Of a stretch of DNA of 64,000 nucleotides, positions 36,274 through 47,402 are shown in pieces. The translations under genes were made by a program, and so were the position numbers. Numbering within the stretch: position 1 is the first letter of the stretch; every line of letters begins with the position of its first letter. The stretch is from Methanobacterium paludis (GTDB lineage: Archaea > Methanobacteriota > Methanobacteria > Methanobacteriales > Methanobacteriaceae): positions 62,001-126,000 of the forward strand of contig NC_015574.1 of the NCBI RefSeq assembly GCF_000214725.1, given 5' to 3'. The notes under the pieces were generated by a model that saw only the letters and a program-made list of their open reading frames with translations, had not been told where the DNA came from and did no database searches.

Positions 36274-39141
36274 TTGACAGATATTAAAGTTGAAGAGAAA
36301 TGGCAGAAGAAATGGCAGGAAGCAAATTTATTCGAATCAGATCCAAACGATAAAGAGAAAATATTCATAACTGTGGCATTTCCATACCCAAGCGGTGCAA
36401 TGCACGTGGGACACGGAAGAACATACACGGTACCTGATGTATATGCTAGATTTAAAAGAATGCAGGGCTACAACGTGTTGTTCCCAATGGCATGGCACGT
36501 TACAGGGGCACCAGTTTTAGGAATCGCGAAGAGGATCAAAAGACAGGACCCATGGACACTTGACATCTACAAAAACGTGCACAAAGTCCCTGAAGATGAG
36601 CTTCAAAAGTTTGTAGAGCCTGAATATATAGTCAAGTATTTCAGCGAAGAGTATCACGACGTGATGACACGTATGGGTTACTCAATCGACTGGAGACGTG
36701 AGTTTAATACCATAGACCCTCACTACCAGAAGTTTGTAGAGTGGCAGTTTAGAAAACTTAAAGATAAAGGGCTGGTAAGGATAGGAGAACATCCTGTGAA
36801 GTACTGTCCAGAATGCGGGAACCCTGTGGGAGACCATGACCTTCTTGAAGGTGAAGGTGTTGGAATAAATGAACTGACCCTTGTGAAATTTGAAATGGAC
36901 GGCGATTATCTTGTAGCGGCCACATTCCGTCCTGAAACTCTTTTCGGTGCCACAAATCTATGGTTGAACCCTGAATCAGAGTACATCAAAATAAAGGTCG
37001 ACGATGAGAACTGGATAATAAGTAGAAATGCCTACGACAACATTCTCAACCAGAAAAAGGATACATCAATAGTATCTGATGTTGATGCACCTGCAATGAT
37101 TGGAAAATATGTGAAAAACCCATTAACCGGTGATGAACACATAATACTTCCTGCATCATTTGTTGACCCGGAATATGCAACAGGAGTTGTTTACTCTGTA
37201 CCAGGACACGCACCAGCAGATTATATAGCACTCATGGACCTTAAAAAGGATGCTGAAACCCTTAAAAAGTACGGTATAACCGATGAAGTTAAGAGTATCC
37301 GGCCTGTTGGCATGATAAACCTCAAAGGATTTGGAGAGATCCCGGCTGAAGAGATGATCCAAAAGTTCGATGTTGAAAACCAAAACCATCCAAACCTCAA
37401 AGAGGCAACAAACGAGATATACAAACTGGAACATGCAAAGGGAATAATGTCCCAGAAAACAGGGGAGTACGAAGGATTATCAGTATCTGACGCCCGTGAT
37501 AAGATCATAGACCTACTTCGCACAGAGAAAAAAGGGGACGTAATGCATGAATTTTCAGAAAGACCCGTTATATGTAGATGCGGAACTAAATGTGTCGTTA
37601 AAATCCTTGATGATCAATGGTTTTTAAAGTACTCAGATGAGGACTGGACAGAAAAAACCTACAAATGTCTTGAGGGAATGAACATAGTTCCAGAGGAAGT
37701 AAGAGCCAACTTCCAGTACTACATAGACTGGCTTCAGGATTGGGCCTGTTCCAGGAGAATTGGACTGGGAACAGACCTTCCATGGAACAAAAAATGGATA
37801 ATAGAACCATTAAGCGATTCAACCATTTATATGGCCTACTACACAATCGCCAAGTACATGAAAGACATCGATCCCGAAGCTTTAAACGATCAGTTCTTTG
37901 ATGAAGTGTTTTTAGGAAAATCAGGTTCATTTGATGGAATTGACGCTGAACTCTTCAAAGATATAAAAGATGAGTTCAACTACTGGTACCCACTAAACTG
38001 GCGCCTATCTGCAAAGGATCTCGTTGGAAACCACCTGTCTTTCCACATGTTCCACCATGCAGCAATATTCCCAGAGGATAAATGGCCCCGTGGAATTGTT
38101 GTCTTTGGAATGGGTCTCCTTGAGGGAAATAAGATGTCATCATCCAAGGGAAACATTGTGATGCTTGAAGATGCCATAGAAACCTACGGATCCGATGTTG
38201 TCCGCCTGTTCTTAATGTCATCTGCAGAGCCATGGCAGGACTTTGACTGGAGAGAGAAAGAGGTAAGGGGAATCAGCAAACGTTTGAATTGGTTTATGGA
38301 ATTTGCGGACCGTGTTGAAGAAATATGCGGTTCTAAAATTGAGCTTGATGGTCATGAATCCGCACCGGAGGTTAAAAAATCAATAAACGCATGGATACTA
38401 AGCCAGCTCAACATGAGGATACGGGATGCGACCACAGCCCTTGAAGGGTTCCAAACAAGAAAAGCACTCCAGGAATCATTATTCCTGCTTAAAAAGGATA
38501 TGGACCACTACTTCCATCGTATTGAACACGAATTGGATGATGAGGAATCCAGAAGGGAAATAGGGGAAGTATTAGTCCACCTATTGGGAATATGGATACG
38601 GTTAATGGCACCTTTCGTTCCACACGCAGCAGAAGAACTCTGGAAAACCCATGGGGGCAAAGGATTTGCATCAGAAGCTTCTTGGCCGCAGTACAACCCT
38701 GATTTGATAAATGATAAGGTTCAAAAGGCTGAAGAAATAGTTCAGGGACTTGCAAGCGACATAAACGAGATCAAAAATATCATAGATGTGAAACCGAACA
38801 AGGTACATATTTATGTGGCACCTGACTGGAAATGGAGGGTTTTCGACATTGCCAAGGAAGTTGGAAAGCCAGATATAGGCAGGATTATGGGTCAAGCTGT
38901 AAAACAGAATGTCTATGACAACAAGAAAGAGATTGCAGGTTTTGCAAAGAAAATAGCCCGTGAGATGACCAGGATAAACTACGTGGGTCAGATCGATGAG
39001 TATTCCATAATCAAAGACTCACTGGACTACCTTTCAGCGGAAGTAGATGCAGAGGTCATTGTCTATGATGAACCAACCTACGACCCTGAAGGAAAATCAG
39101 GAAATGCATCGCCATACAAGCCGGCTATATATATAGAATAA
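36274..39141 (+). CDS. leuS: Leucyl-tRNA synthetase, archaeal type
   Basis: 955 residues. HIGH motif in [17 protein letters not shown] (about 36-52), editing (CP1) domain from about 200 with [19 protein letters not shown] in [12 protein letters not shown] (about 623-634) and a C-terminal anticodon and tail region. The start is TTG at 36274; the upstream GGCGGTGATC is a near-perfect complement of the 16S 3' end, two bases away, and nothing upstream is homologous. The gene stands alone with a long AT-rich leader region. Confidence 0.97.
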   Translation: MTDIKVEEKWQKKWQEANLFESDPNDKEKIFITVAFPYPSGAMHVGHGRTYTVPDVYARFKRMQGYNVLFPMAWHVTGAPVLGIAKRIKRQDPWTLDIYKNVHKVPEDELQKFVEPEYIVKYFSEEYHDVMTRMGYSIDWRREFNTIDPHYQKFVEWQFRKLKDKGLVRIGEHPVKYCPECGNPVGDHDLLEGEGVGINELTLVKFEMDGDYLVAATFRPETLFGATNLWLNPESEYIKIKVDDENWIISRNAYDNILNQKKDTSIVSDVDAPAMIGKYVKNPLTGDEHIILPASFVDPEYATGVVYSVPGHAPADYIALMDLKKDAETLKKYGITDEVKSIRPVGMINLKGFGEIPAEEMIQKFDVENQNHPNLKEATNEIYKLEHAKGIMSQKTGEYEGLSVSDARDKIIDLLRTEKKGDVMHEFSERPVICRCGTKCVVKILDDQWFLKYSDEDWTEKTYKCLEGMNIVPEEVRANFQYYIDWLQDWACSRRIGLGTDLPWNKKWIIEPLSDSTIYMAYYTIAKYMKDIDPEALNDQFFDEVFLGKSGSFDGIDAELFKDIKDEFNYWYPLNWRLSAKDLVGNHLSFHMFHHAAIFPEDKWPRGIVVFGMGLLEGNKMSSSKGNIVMLEDAIETYGSDVVRLFLMSSAEPWQDFDWREKEVRGISKRLNWFMEFADRVEEICGSKIELDGHESAPEVKKSINAWILSQLNMRIRDATTALEGFQTRKALQESLFLLKKDMDHYFHRIEHELDDEESRREIGEVLVHLLGIWIRLMAPFVPHAAEELWKTHGGKGFASEASWPQYNPDLINDKVQKAEEIVQGLASDINEIKNIIDVKPNKVHIYVAPDWKWRVFDIAKEVGKPDIGRIMGQAVKQNVYDNKKEIAGFAKKIAREMTRINYVGQIDEYSIIKDSLDYLSAEVDAEVIVYDEPTYDPEGKSGNASPYKPAIYIE

Positions 39142-39469
39142 TAAGTGGATGATGTTAAGGAGTGATGTTTTAATACATTCATTCTTTAATATTCTTTTAA
39201 TCCACTTTAGTATCTTTTTTTAATATTTTTTATTTTGATTGTTTTTTAGAAAGGTTTTGATTATTCTTGAAATGAAAAATTTTAAGGAATTTGAAATGAA
39301 TTTGATATTTTTTATCCTCTTTGAGCTTAACTTTTTATTTTTAAAAAAAGATTTTAAGAAGAATAGGATTTAATTTAAAATAATTTAAAGTAAATCAAAT
39401 AAATTTTAAAATAAGAATATGTTTAACTCAAAATTAGAGAATTATGGAGTTAATTATTGATGGATTTAA
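39142..39469. other. Convergent gap after leuS
   Basis: 328 very AT-rich bases with several T runs (39217-39250, 39325-39345) that would terminate transcription from both sides. No gene or structured element is seen. Confidence 0.4.
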
Positions 39470-40252
39470 CTATTTTTGAGCTTTAACAGTATTTCTGAGC
39501 ACTCCAACACCTTCAATTAAAACTTCAACCACGTCTCCAACATGCATTGAACCCACACCGGGAGGTGTGCCTGTTGCAATAACATCCCCTGGTTTGAGGG
39601 TCATAACGTTTGATATAAACTCTACAAGTTCGTAGGCATTGAATATCATCTGTTTTGTGTTTGAATTCTGCCTTATTTCACCGTTGAGTTTTAAAGATAT
39701 GTTCTGGTTGGTTGGATCAAGCTCTGTCTCGATGCATGGCCCTATTGGTGCAAATGTGTCGAAACTTTTGGCTCTGGTCCATTGAATATCTTTTCTCTGC
39801 TTATCCCGTGCCGTTACATCGTTCAGGATGGTGTATCCGCCGATAAAATATATTGCATCATCTTTTTTGACATGATGGGCTTCTTTAGAAATAACGATCC
39901 CTAGTTCTCCTTCGTAATCAACCTGTGTTGAATCCGCAGGATAAATAACGTTAGTTTCATGTCCGATGACAGCGGTTGATGGTTTTATAAATAGGGTAGG
40001 TTCGGTTGGAAGATTCATATCCAGTTCCTTTGCATGGTCGCTGTAGTTCAATCCCACGCACACCACTTTGGATGGTGATACTGGGGGCAGTACTTCAACG
40101 TCTTCCAACTTGAAGCTTCCAATTTCTTCAAGCCGATTGATGTCTGGGGTGTTCATGGCTTCAATCATTGAAGGATTGATTTCTGTTATTTCATTACCAT
40201 TTAAAATTCCTGTTTTTTCTTTGCTGTTAATTTTAAACCGTAGAAGTTTCAT
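39470..40252 (-). CDS. Fumarylacetoacetate hydrolase family protein
   Basis: 260 residues. N-terminal small domain (1-60), then the catalytic FAH domain: VGLNYSDHAKELDMNLPTEPTLFIKP (about 66-91), DYEGELGIVISKEA (metal Glu residues, about 112-125), TILNDVTARDKQRKDIQWTRAKSFDTFAP and a C-terminal GDVIATGTPPGVG. Members hydrolyse C-C bonds of acylpyruvates or isomerise/decarboxylate hydroxymuconates, with a divalent metal. The substrate in methanogens is unknown; oxaloacetate decarboxylation or acylpyruvate hydrolysis are candidates. It is downstream of hisG on the same strand (65-base gap) and may be cotranscribed. Confidence 0.88.
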   Translation of the reverse strand: MKLLRFKINSKEKTGILNGNEITEINPSMIEAMNTPDINRLEEIGSFKLEDVEVLPPVSPSKVVCVGLNYSDHAKELDMNLPTEPTLFIKPSTAVIGHETNVIYPADSTQVDYEGELGIVISKEAHHVKKDDAIYFIGGYTILNDVTARDKQRKDIQWTRAKSFDTFAPIGPCIETELDPTNQNISLKLNGEIRQNSNTKQMIFNAYELVEFISNVMTLKPGDVIATGTPPGVGSMHVGDVVEVLIEGVGVLRNTVKAQK

Positions 40253-40317
40253 TCAATCACTACTAGCACTTTTTTATTATATGATGGCTTTTATCGTATA
40301 TTTGGGCCTTTAAACTC

Positions 40318-41178
40318 TTAAATGATACGTTCTATTGGCACTACAAGTATGTCCCTTGCACCTATCTTTTTCAGCTGGTTTACAAGGTTGAAAACATCTC
40401 TTTCATCCACAACAGCGTGAACAGCCATAATGCCTTTTTTAGACAGCACTTGTGATACTGTTGGGCCGGTGAGTCCAGGCATGGCCTTCTGCACCTCATC
40501 TAGGAATTCCTCTGCAACGTTCATCATAACCAGTTTCTTGCCTTCAGCGTCAATAACTCCTTTAATACCAGTTCTTATGGCTTCAATTTTTTCATTGTTC
40601 TTTTTAAAGCTTTTTTTGTTGGCGATGAGTTTTATAGAACTTTCAAGGACGGTTTCGATGATCTTGAGGTGGTTCATTTTAAGGGTGGTTCCTGTGCTTG
40701 TGAGGTCGGATATGATATCTGCAACACCAATAAACGGTGCGATCTCTGTTGAACCACTGAGCTCAACTATTTTGGCAGTTATGCCCTTACTTTTAAGGTA
40801 TTTATCTGTCAAATGAGGGAATTCAGTTGCAACCACTGCACCGTCTGTTATGTCATTTATACCGTTTATGGGGGATGTTTCAGGGACTGCTAAAACCAGT
40901 TTGGTCCTTCCGAAATTGAGGTCTTCCAGTATCTCCACATCGGCGTTGTTTTCTTCTATTAAGTCGAAGCCTGTCACTCCTAGGTCTGCAGCGCCGTCTG
41001 CAACAAATTCTGGGATGTCTGCAGCTCTTGTAAACATCACGCTTATCTCATTATCGTAGGTCTCTGAAAAGAGCTTTCTGTTGGCAGTATCCTTTACACC
41101 AATTCCTGCTTTTCCCAGAAGCTGGACTGCAGGGTCGCTTATCCTTCCTTTGGACGGTAGGGCTATTCTTATCTGCAT
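40318..41178 (-). CDS. hisG: ATP phosphoribosyltransferase, long form
   Basis: 286 residues. It is the first and feedback-inhibited step of histidine synthesis (ATP + PRPP). N-terminal IALPSKGRISDPAVQLL, then DLGVTGFDLIEE (about 87-98) and the PRPP loop DLTSTGTTLKMNHL (about 158-171). The C-terminal ~75 residues are the ACT-like histidine-binding domain found only in the long form, so HisZ is not needed. SD AGGAGG precedes the ATG. Confidence 0.96.
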   Translation of the reverse strand: MQIRIALPSKGRISDPAVQLLGKAGIGVKDTANRKLFSETYDNEISVMFTRAADIPEFVADGAADLGVTGFDLIEENNADVEILEDLNFGRTKLVLAVPETSPINGINDITDGAVVATEFPHLTDKYLKSKGITAKIVELSGSTEIAPFIGVADIISDLTSTGTTLKMNHLKIIETVLESSIKLIANKKSFKKNNEKIEAIRTGIKGVIDAEGKKLVMMNVAEEFLDEVQKAMPGLTGPTVSQVLSKKGIMAVHAVVDERDVFNLVNQLKKIGARDILVVPIERII

Positions 41179-41446
41179 TTAAATCCTCCTGAAACGTAAA
41201 AATGTTAAATTTTGGATATGATTTTTGTATGGCCTGAATATCTTATTTTATCCATTGGATTCATGAATTTATTCAGTGGACTAATGAATTTATTCACGAA
41301 TTTGTAGTGTATTCAATTATAATGTCTTCAAAATTCAATAACATAATACGGTTGGACTGGTAGATATTTATGTTCTTTCATTTCCTAAAAAAATATAAAG
41401 AAGTCTAATGATCTAAATAGTTCTAATAATATTATGGGATGGTTCA

Positions 41447-42739
41447 ATGGAAACAAAAAACATTCTTATAGAAAACGCTGTAATTGTTGCTGATAGAATT
41501 AAAAAAGGTTCATTATTAATAGAAAACGATAAGATCGTTGAAATAAACGATAAGATCGTTGCAAACAATGTTGATGATGTAATAAATGCTGAAAAAAAGG
41601 TTTTAATCCCCGGACTTGTGAACACCCATACGCATCTGTCAATGTCCCTTATGAGGGGACTGGCAGATGATCTGCCCCTTGACACATGGCTCAACGACCA
41701 TATTTGGCCTGTAGAAGCCAACCTTAACGGCGAGCACTGTTATGCAGGTGCACTTCTGGCCTGTGCAGAGATGATAAAGTCTGGTACAACATGTTTCAAC
41801 GACATGTACTTTTTCATGGACAGCGTTGCAAAGGCTGCAGATGAGGCAGGAATTCGTGGAATGTTATCACATGGAATGATAGACCTTGGAGATGAGGATA
41901 AAAGAAAGGCAGAGTTTAAGGAAACTAAAAGGATAATTGAAAAATGTCACGACACTGCAGATGGTAGAATAAAGGTTTCATTTGGACCTCACTCACCTTA
42001 CACATGTTCAGAGGAACTTCTTGAAGGAGTGAGGAAGGAAGCAGATAAATACGGCCTCAAAATACACATCCATGCTAGCGAAACCCAAAAGGAGGTTGAA
42101 GATGTTTTGGAAGCCCACAGAAAGAGGCCATTTGAATACTTGGATGAAATCGGACTTTTAGGTGAGGATGTACTTGCAGCCCACGCAGTCTGGCTTTCAG
42201 ATAATGAGATGGAAATAATCAAAGAGAGAGGGGTTAAACTGTCCCACAACCCATCAAGCAACATGAAACTGGCATCGGGAATTTCTCCAGTATCTAAACT
42301 TCTTGAAAAAGGTATCTGTGTGTCTCTTGGTACGGATGGAGCAGCATCCAACAATAGCCTTGACCTTTTTGAGGAGATGAAGACCGCTGCACTACTTCAG
42401 AAGGTGCATACACTTGATCCAACAGTTTTAAACGCTCATGAAGTTTTTGAAATGGCAACAATTAATGGTGCAGCTGCACTGGGCCTTGAAAATGGAATAG
42501 GAACTATCGAGGTTGGAAAAAAGGCAGATATTGTCCTTGTTGATATGAAAACACCAAGTTTAACCCCATTCAGAAATCCAGTTTCCCACTTGGTTTACTC
42601 TGCAAACGGCGCCGATGTTGACACGGTTATCTGTAACGGTGAGATGCTTATGAAAAACAGGGAGCTTCAAACCATTGATGAGGCCAGTGTTATTTCCCTG
42701 GCTGAGGAAGCATCCCAGGATCTTCTATCAAAAAGTTAA
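41447..42739 (+). CDS. mtaD: 5'-methylthioadenosine / S-adenosylhomocysteine deaminase
   Basis: 430 residues, amidohydrolase fold. Zinc ligands are visible as NTHTHLSMSLMRGLADD (about 63-79), HIHASET (about 206-212), AAHAVWL and LGTDGAASNN (about 294-303). In methanogens this family (DadD) deaminates 5'-deoxyadenosine, SAH and MTA, recycling products of radical-SAM and methyltransferase reactions. A 15-bp in-frame direct repeat (41525 and 41546) duplicates the N-D-K-I-V motif near residues 27-38. An HAD phosphatase follows by 23 bases. Confidence 0.88.
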   Translation: METKNILIENAVIVADRIKKGSLLIENDKIVEINDKIVANNVDDVINAEKKVLIPGLVNTHTHLSMSLMRGLADDLPLDTWLNDHIWPVEANLNGEHCYAGALLACAEMIKSGTTCFNDMYFFMDSVAKAADEAGIRGMLSHGMIDLGDEDKRKAEFKETKRIIEKCHDTADGRIKVSFGPHSPYTCSEELLEGVRKEADKYGLKIHIHASETQKEVEDVLEAHRKRPFEYLDEIGLLGEDVLAAHAVWLSDNEMEIIKERGVKLSHNPSSNMKLASGISPVSKLLEKGICVSLGTDGAASNNSLDLFEEMKTAALLQKVHTLDPTVLNAHEVFEMATINGAAALGLENGIGTIEVGKKADIVLVDMKTPSLTPFRNPVSHLVYSANGADVDTVICNGEMLMKNRELQTIDEASVISLAEEASQDLLSKS

Positions 42740-42762
42740 AATAGATTAAAAGAGTTGATGAA

Positions 42763-43485
42763 ATGAAACATCTAGCATTATTTGACATTGACAAAACACT
42801 GCTTGTAGGATCCCATTTCCACTACCTGGCCATGAAGCAGGCAGTTAAAAATGTTTATGGGGTAGAAAACCCTGGACATGTACCAAATCTGCAGGGCATG
42901 ACAGACCTTCAAATCTTGTACGCCACATTGTCCCAGGAGGGCCTGAAACAGGAAACCATAGATGGAGGAATTGATGAATGTATGAATGATATGGTTACCT
43001 ACTTTCGAAAAAATGTCATAAAAGAAAATATAATCTGCTTGGATGGAGTTAAAGACGTTCTCGAAAACTTGAAACAATTTGGAATACCAAGAGGACTTGT
43101 AACAGGAAATATCGAACAAATAGCATGGCTCAAACTGGAAAAAATAAGAGTTAAGGATTATTTTGGATTTGGGGGATTTGGTAACGAATCAGCCGATAGA
43201 AGTCTGTTGGTTCGTCATGCAGTTGAGAGAGCTGGAAATATCTACGGAACATTCAACAAAGAAAATGTGTTTGTGATTGGAGACACTCCACGTGACATAC
43301 TTGCAGGCCAGAAAAATGGTGTTAGAACTGTTGGAGTGGCAACAGGAGACTTCACAGTGGATGAACTTGAGGCAACTGGTGCAGACTTCGTACTCCAAAA
43401 TCTTAAGGACATGAAAATCATTTTGAAAATAGCATCAGAGATGGGAATAGACGTAAATCCAGGATCATATCCAGTTCAGGATTAA
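42763..43485 (+). CDS. HAD-superfamily phosphatase
   Basis: 240 residues. Catalytic motif I LFDIDKTLLVG (about 5-15; the +2 Asp is Lys-flanked D-I-D), motif II VTGN (about 112-115), the Lys region and motif IV VIGDTPRDILAGQKNG (about 168-183) are all present, with a helical cap between motifs I and II. It is likely a small-molecule phosphatase, such as a phosphoglycolate-phosphatase-like enzyme. It is in an operon with the SAH/MTA deaminase (23 bases), which suggests a nucleoside- or sugar-phosphate salvage substrate, though this is only contextual. Confidence 0.82.
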   Translation: MKHLALFDIDKTLLVGSHFHYLAMKQAVKNVYGVENPGHVPNLQGMTDLQILYATLSQEGLKQETIDGGIDECMNDMVTYFRKNVIKENIICLDGVKDVLENLKQFGIPRGLVTGNIEQIAWLKLEKIRVKDYFGFGGFGNESADRSLLVRHAVERAGNIYGTFNKENVFVIGDTPRDILAGQKNGVRTVGVATGDFTVDELEATGADFVLQNLKDMKIILKIASEMGIDVNPGSYPVQD

Positions 43486-43696
43486 AAATTTATTATTTTT
43501 TTTATTATTTTTTTTGTTCAGCTTTTTACACTTTTTCTATTCATTTTTTCAGGTTTTACTTGTTATTCTTAAGCAAATTATAACAATCATATAAATTTTA
43601 TTAAATGAATTACAAAAATTATGGTGAGGGTTGTTTAGAAAATTTATTAAAATTTATTAAAATTTGCTAAATGGTTGTATACAAGGTGATGATACC

Positions 43697-45040
43697 ATGG
43701 AATCGTATTTTAGGAAAGAAATGGAAACTATGGGGCGGGATCAGCTTGACTCCCTTGTGGACGAGCGTATACGTTACACAGTTAAATATGCCTATGAAAA
43801 TTCACCTTTCTACAGGAAATGGTTCGATAAAAAGGGCATAAAACCTTCTGATGTTCGAAGTCATGAAGATCTCAGGGAACTGCCTATTATATCCGGTGAA
43901 ACTGTTCGTGGGAGGCAGCCGCCTGAGACAGATGAGTTTGAATTCAAATGTATAGACTGGAACGATGTGTTCACTATCCATGAAACCAGTGGAACCAGTG
44001 GAACTCCAAAATCATTCTTCCTGACCTGGGATGACTGGAACCGTTATGCTGAAAAGTACGCCCGTGCATTCGTATCTCAAAACTTTGGACATGGTGACAG
44101 GGTGGTTGTCTGCGCATCCTACGGCATGAACGTGGGTGCCAACACCATGACCCTCGCAGCTCAGAAAATCGGAATGACCATAATTCCTGAGGGAAAATGC
44201 ACATTTCCAGTCCGGATAATGAAAAATTACCAGCCCACGGGTATCGTTGCAAGTGTGTTCAAGCTCCTACGCCTTGCCCGACGGATGGAATCTGAAGGTC
44301 TGAACCCACAAAAATCAAGCATAAAACAGCTTGTAGCAGGTGGTGAAAGCTTTTCAGATGAATCACGCTCATATCTTGAGGAGGTTTGGGATGTGCCAGT
44401 TTACAACACCTACGGAAGCACCGAAGGAACCATGTGCGGGGAATGCAACCAGAAAGCAGGGCTCCACGTGCCTGAAGACCTTGTACACCTTGACGTCTAC
44501 AATCCTCAGCTTGAAAACTTCGTTGATGATGGTGAGTGTGGTAGAATAGTTTTAACAACACTTCTACCTCCCGGTGGAAAAACTGGAACACTGCTTTTAA
44601 ACTACGACACAGACGACACAACCGTGGTTGTGACCCGGGAGAAATGTGACTGTGGAAGAACCCACATGCGTGTTATGAACCCTCAACGTGAGGCAGAAAC
44701 TATATGGGTGGCGGGTTCACCATTTAATCGGGTTGATATTGAGCAGGGAGTGTTTCAGCGCGAAAACATGGATTATTTAACTGGAGAGTACGAGGCGTTT
44801 CTTTACGGAGATAAAGATGAGGTCACCATGAGGGTCAGCATGGAATGCAGGGACCCTGCCACATGTGATAGGGACATGATCCAGGACAACTTCCTCAAAA
44901 CCTTCCTAAAGTATAGGCCAAATATACGTCAGGCACATGCCGATGGTACCTTCAACATCATCTTTAATTTTACTGAACCAGAGGGTCTTGAATTTTATAA
45001 GATCAAGGGAAGACCTAAACGTTTGGTGGATCGTCGTTGA
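43697..45040 (+). CDS. Coenzyme F390 synthetase (phenylacetate-CoA ligase-like)
   Basis: 447 residues from the ATG at 43697, preceded by SD AAGGTGAT; an in-frame ATG at 43664 would add 11 residues without an SD. Acyl-adenylate-forming fold: P-loop ETSGTSGTPKSFFLT (about 99-113), YNTYGSTEGTMCGEC (about 236-250), LLPPGGKTGTLLLNYDTDD and CDCGRT. In Methanobacterium this family adenylates the 8-OH of coenzyme F420 to F390-A when cells meet oxygen, acting as a redox signal. Paralogues with other substrates exist, so the exact acceptor is inferred. The gene is monocistronic, with AT-rich repeats upstream. Confidence 0.8.
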   Translation: MESYFRKEMETMGRDQLDSLVDERIRYTVKYAYENSPFYRKWFDKKGIKPSDVRSHEDLRELPIISGETVRGRQPPETDEFEFKCIDWNDVFTIHETSGTSGTPKSFFLTWDDWNRYAEKYARAFVSQNFGHGDRVVVCASYGMNVGANTMTLAAQKIGMTIIPEGKCTFPVRIMKNYQPTGIVASVFKLLRLARRMESEGLNPQKSSIKQLVAGGESFSDESRSYLEEVWDVPVYNTYGSTEGTMCGECNQKAGLHVPEDLVHLDVYNPQLENFVDDGECGRIVLTTLLPPGGKTGTLLLNYDTDDTTVVVTREKCDCGRTHMRVMNPQREAETIWVAGSPFNRVDIEQGVFQRENMDYLTGEYEAFLYGDKDEVTMRVSMECRDPATCDRDMIQDNFLKTFLKYRPNIRQAHADGTFNIIFNFTEPEGLEFYKIKGRPKRLVDRR

Positions 45041-45298
45041 ATTTAAATGATGCAGTGATCAAGTAGAAAAGTTAAATCAGCTATTAACGTTGATTAGATC
45101 TTTTTTTATAAGATCAGATCTTATGTTTGATCAACTAAGATTTTTAATTTGATAATACTAAATAAAACTAACTAAAAACTTTTTGAGAAATTGAAGTATA
45201 AACCAACTTCTATTCAAATTTAAAAAATAATCAAATTACTCTTTAATTTTTATAAGATAAATAAGATTAACCTAAAAATTCATAACTGGAGAAAACTC

Positions 45299-46552
45299 AT
45301 GCTGAACGCTGAAACATATGTAACGGAAGATAAAGGTTTAAGTGGGAAGATAAGGACTAAATACGAGGATTTCTACGTGGAAGAAATACCTGAAAACCTG
45401 CCTAGTGGTACAGGCCCCAACACATGGATATTCATAGAAAAGATCGGTAGAAACACCCTTGATGTGGTATTGGACATTGCAAAGGAGATGCACATCAACC
45501 GTAAGAGAACGGGCTTTGCAGGTATGAAGGACAAGGCAGCTGTAACAAGGCAGTGGCTCTGTGTAAGTAACATAGAACCCGAGGAACTTCCAGACCTTGA
45601 AGAAAAGCTTTATAACGTCAAAGTACTTAAAATAATGAAAAATGAGAAGAAACTGAGGATAGGACAGCTTGTAGGCAATAAGTTCAGGATTTTGATCAGG
45701 GACTCGGAGGATCCGAAGCAGGATGCAGAGACTGCAGGGAGGATACTGGACCAGTTGGTACAAAATGGTGTCCCAAATTATTATGGATGGCAACGATTTG
45801 GAAAAAACCGCCCAAATACTCATAAAGTTGGAGAAGCACTGGTGCACAACGATATAAAAGGAGCAGTAGATTCTTATATTGGAAACCCCTACGAGAAAGA
45901 GAAGGACCATATAAAAGAGGCAAGGGCACTCTATGATATAGGAGAATTTGAAGAGGCCTACCAGAGCATGCCATCGGGAATGCGCTACGAGAAGATGATG
46001 CTTAGGGAGCTCATGAAACAGCAGAGGAAAAGGGGCAAACTGGATGAGGAAGCATATAAAATCTCACTTGAAAGCCTTCCAAAACCTTTAAAACGAATGT
46101 TTGTCCACGCGTATCAATCATACCTATTCAATAAGGCGGTAAGTGAAAGAACGAAGATGGGTATTGACAGATACGTTGAAGGTGACATAGTCATCGACAA
46201 CGAAGAGCATTTGATACATGAATTTGAAGAAGAGGACATAAATGAGAAAATAAGGAACTTCCAGGCCCATCAGACAGCCCCACTTTACGGAACAAAGGTG
46301 CCCCTTGCAGGTGCTGAAGTTGGGAAGATGGAACAGAAGGTGCTTGACGAGGAAGGCATTAAGCTTGAAGACTTTGAATGTCCTAAAACCCCTAGACTTG
46401 GAAGCCACGGACTTCGAAGAGCTATAAGATTTAAAATATGGGATGTTAAAGCAGAATGTACCGATGAAGGTGTTATGGTGGAATTTTCCATTCCAAAAGG
46501 GTGCTATGCAACCGCAGTGATCAGGGAGATCATGAAGGAGGATGTTTATTAA
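45299..46552 (+). CDS. truD: tRNA pseudouridine(13) synthase
   Basis: 417 residues, archaeal TruD length. It isomerises U13 in tRNAs. The catalytic Asp is in [19 protein letters not shown] (about 76-94). [16 protein letters not shown] (about 161-176) and the VPLAG...GSHGLRRA segments are typical. The archaeal TRUD insertion domain lies in between. A weak SD precedes the ATG (GGAGAAAACTC). No operon partner. Confidence 0.95.
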   Translation: MLNAETYVTEDKGLSGKIRTKYEDFYVEEIPENLPSGTGPNTWIFIEKIGRNTLDVVLDIAKEMHINRKRTGFAGMKDKAAVTRQWLCVSNIEPEELPDLEEKLYNVKVLKIMKNEKKLRIGQLVGNKFRILIRDSEDPKQDAETAGRILDQLVQNGVPNYYGWQRFGKNRPNTHKVGEALVHNDIKGAVDSYIGNPYEKEKDHIKEARALYDIGEFEEAYQSMPSGMRYEKMMLRELMKQQRKRGKLDEEAYKISLESLPKPLKRMFVHAYQSYLFNKAVSERTKMGIDRYVEGDIVIDNEEHLIHEFEEEDINEKIRNFQAHQTAPLYGTKVPLAGAEVGKMEQKVLDEEGIKLEDFECPKTPRLGSHGLRRAIRFKIWDVKAECTDEGVMVEFSIPKGCYATAVIREIMKEDVY

Positions 46553-46648
46553 ATAATCACTAATTTTACTTTCTTTTTTTACCTGGAAAATTAGATTTTA
46601 TGTTGTTTAATAGTTTAAATGTATAAAAAAAGGAAATTAAGGATAAAT

Positions 46649-46876
46649 TTAAATGGTTATCTTTTTAAATTCTACTTCCATTTTTCTATCCTTGGAATAC
46701 TCAAATGTGTGTTTACAGCCGCTGCAGCGAATGATTGTAAGTTTTCCAGATTTTAAAGCACTTTCCAGAACATCTTCTGGAATTCCCTCGGTTTTTTGAG
46801 GAACTTTCACTATGTCGATGTTTTTATCGATGCAACCACATTCTGGACATTTTTGACTGTAATCTTCAGCTTTCAT
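46649..46876 (-). CDS. Small zinc-ribbon protein
   Basis: 75 residues with two Cys pairs, CPECG (10-14) and CSGC (51-54), forming a single zinc site. The span between is mixed helix (EDVLESALKSG). It resembles archaeal transcription- or translation-linked zinc ribbons of unknown role. SD GAGGTGAG precedes the ATG. It is followed convergently by truD. Confidence 0.6.
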   Translation of the reverse strand: MKAEDYSQKCPECGCIDKNIDIVKVPQKTEGIPEDVLESALKSGKLTIIRCSGCKHTFEYSKDRKMEVEFKKITI

Positions 46877-47145
46877 AATCTCACCTCATAAAAATAATTT
46901 CAGATCAAATGGATAGTATGCATGTGTACGAACTAATATATAAAGTTTTGTTCGTGAATATGCGAATATATTTTAAAACTTCAAAACACAATAAAAAGAC
47001 GAAATTGAACCAAAATTCAAAAAAATAAATTTTAAGGTGTTTTTTAAAAAAGTTTAAAAAAGGGAAATGAAACTAAATTTATTCCAAGTTCCAGCTTTAT
47101 CCTGTTGTTAATGAATCAGTATCTTTTAGAACTGTTTAAGCAGGT

Positions 47146-47292
47146 TTACTCTTCTGCGTACTTTTCAGGGTTTTCTTCAAAGGTTTTTTTGCAGCCAGGT
47201 GCACAGAAATAGTATTTTTTACCTTTGTACTCGCTCACCCATTTTGCTGTTTTCTCGTCAACATCCATTTTGCATATAGGATCCACTGCCAT
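47146..47292 (-). CDS. YHS-domain protein
   Basis: 48 residues. The sequence MAVDPICKMDVDEKTA then KGKKYYFCAPGCKKTFEENP is a complete YHS domain, with CPxC-like Cys at 7 and the C-A-P-G-C pair at 30-34. YHS modules occur in heavy-metal ATPases and toluene monooxygenases and are thought to bind metal. SD GAGGTG lies just upstream. It is a stand-alone small protein, possibly a metallochaperone. Confidence 0.8.
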   Translation of the reverse strand: MAVDPICKMDVDEKTAKWVSEYKGKKYYFCAPGCKKTFEENPEKYAEE

Positions 47293-47402
47293 TTTTAACA
47301 CCTCGTTTATTATTAGATCTTAATGATCTAAATTTTTTATTATTCACACCTTACTATTTTTCTAAAACGGCTTAACTTATAAAGTCTAACAGATCATCAA
47401 AA

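Noticed and set aside
43630..43665. AAAATTTATT direct repeats upstream of F390 synthetase
   Set aside because: Short AT repeats are common in this DNA, and these have no clear relation to the start or promoter spacing.
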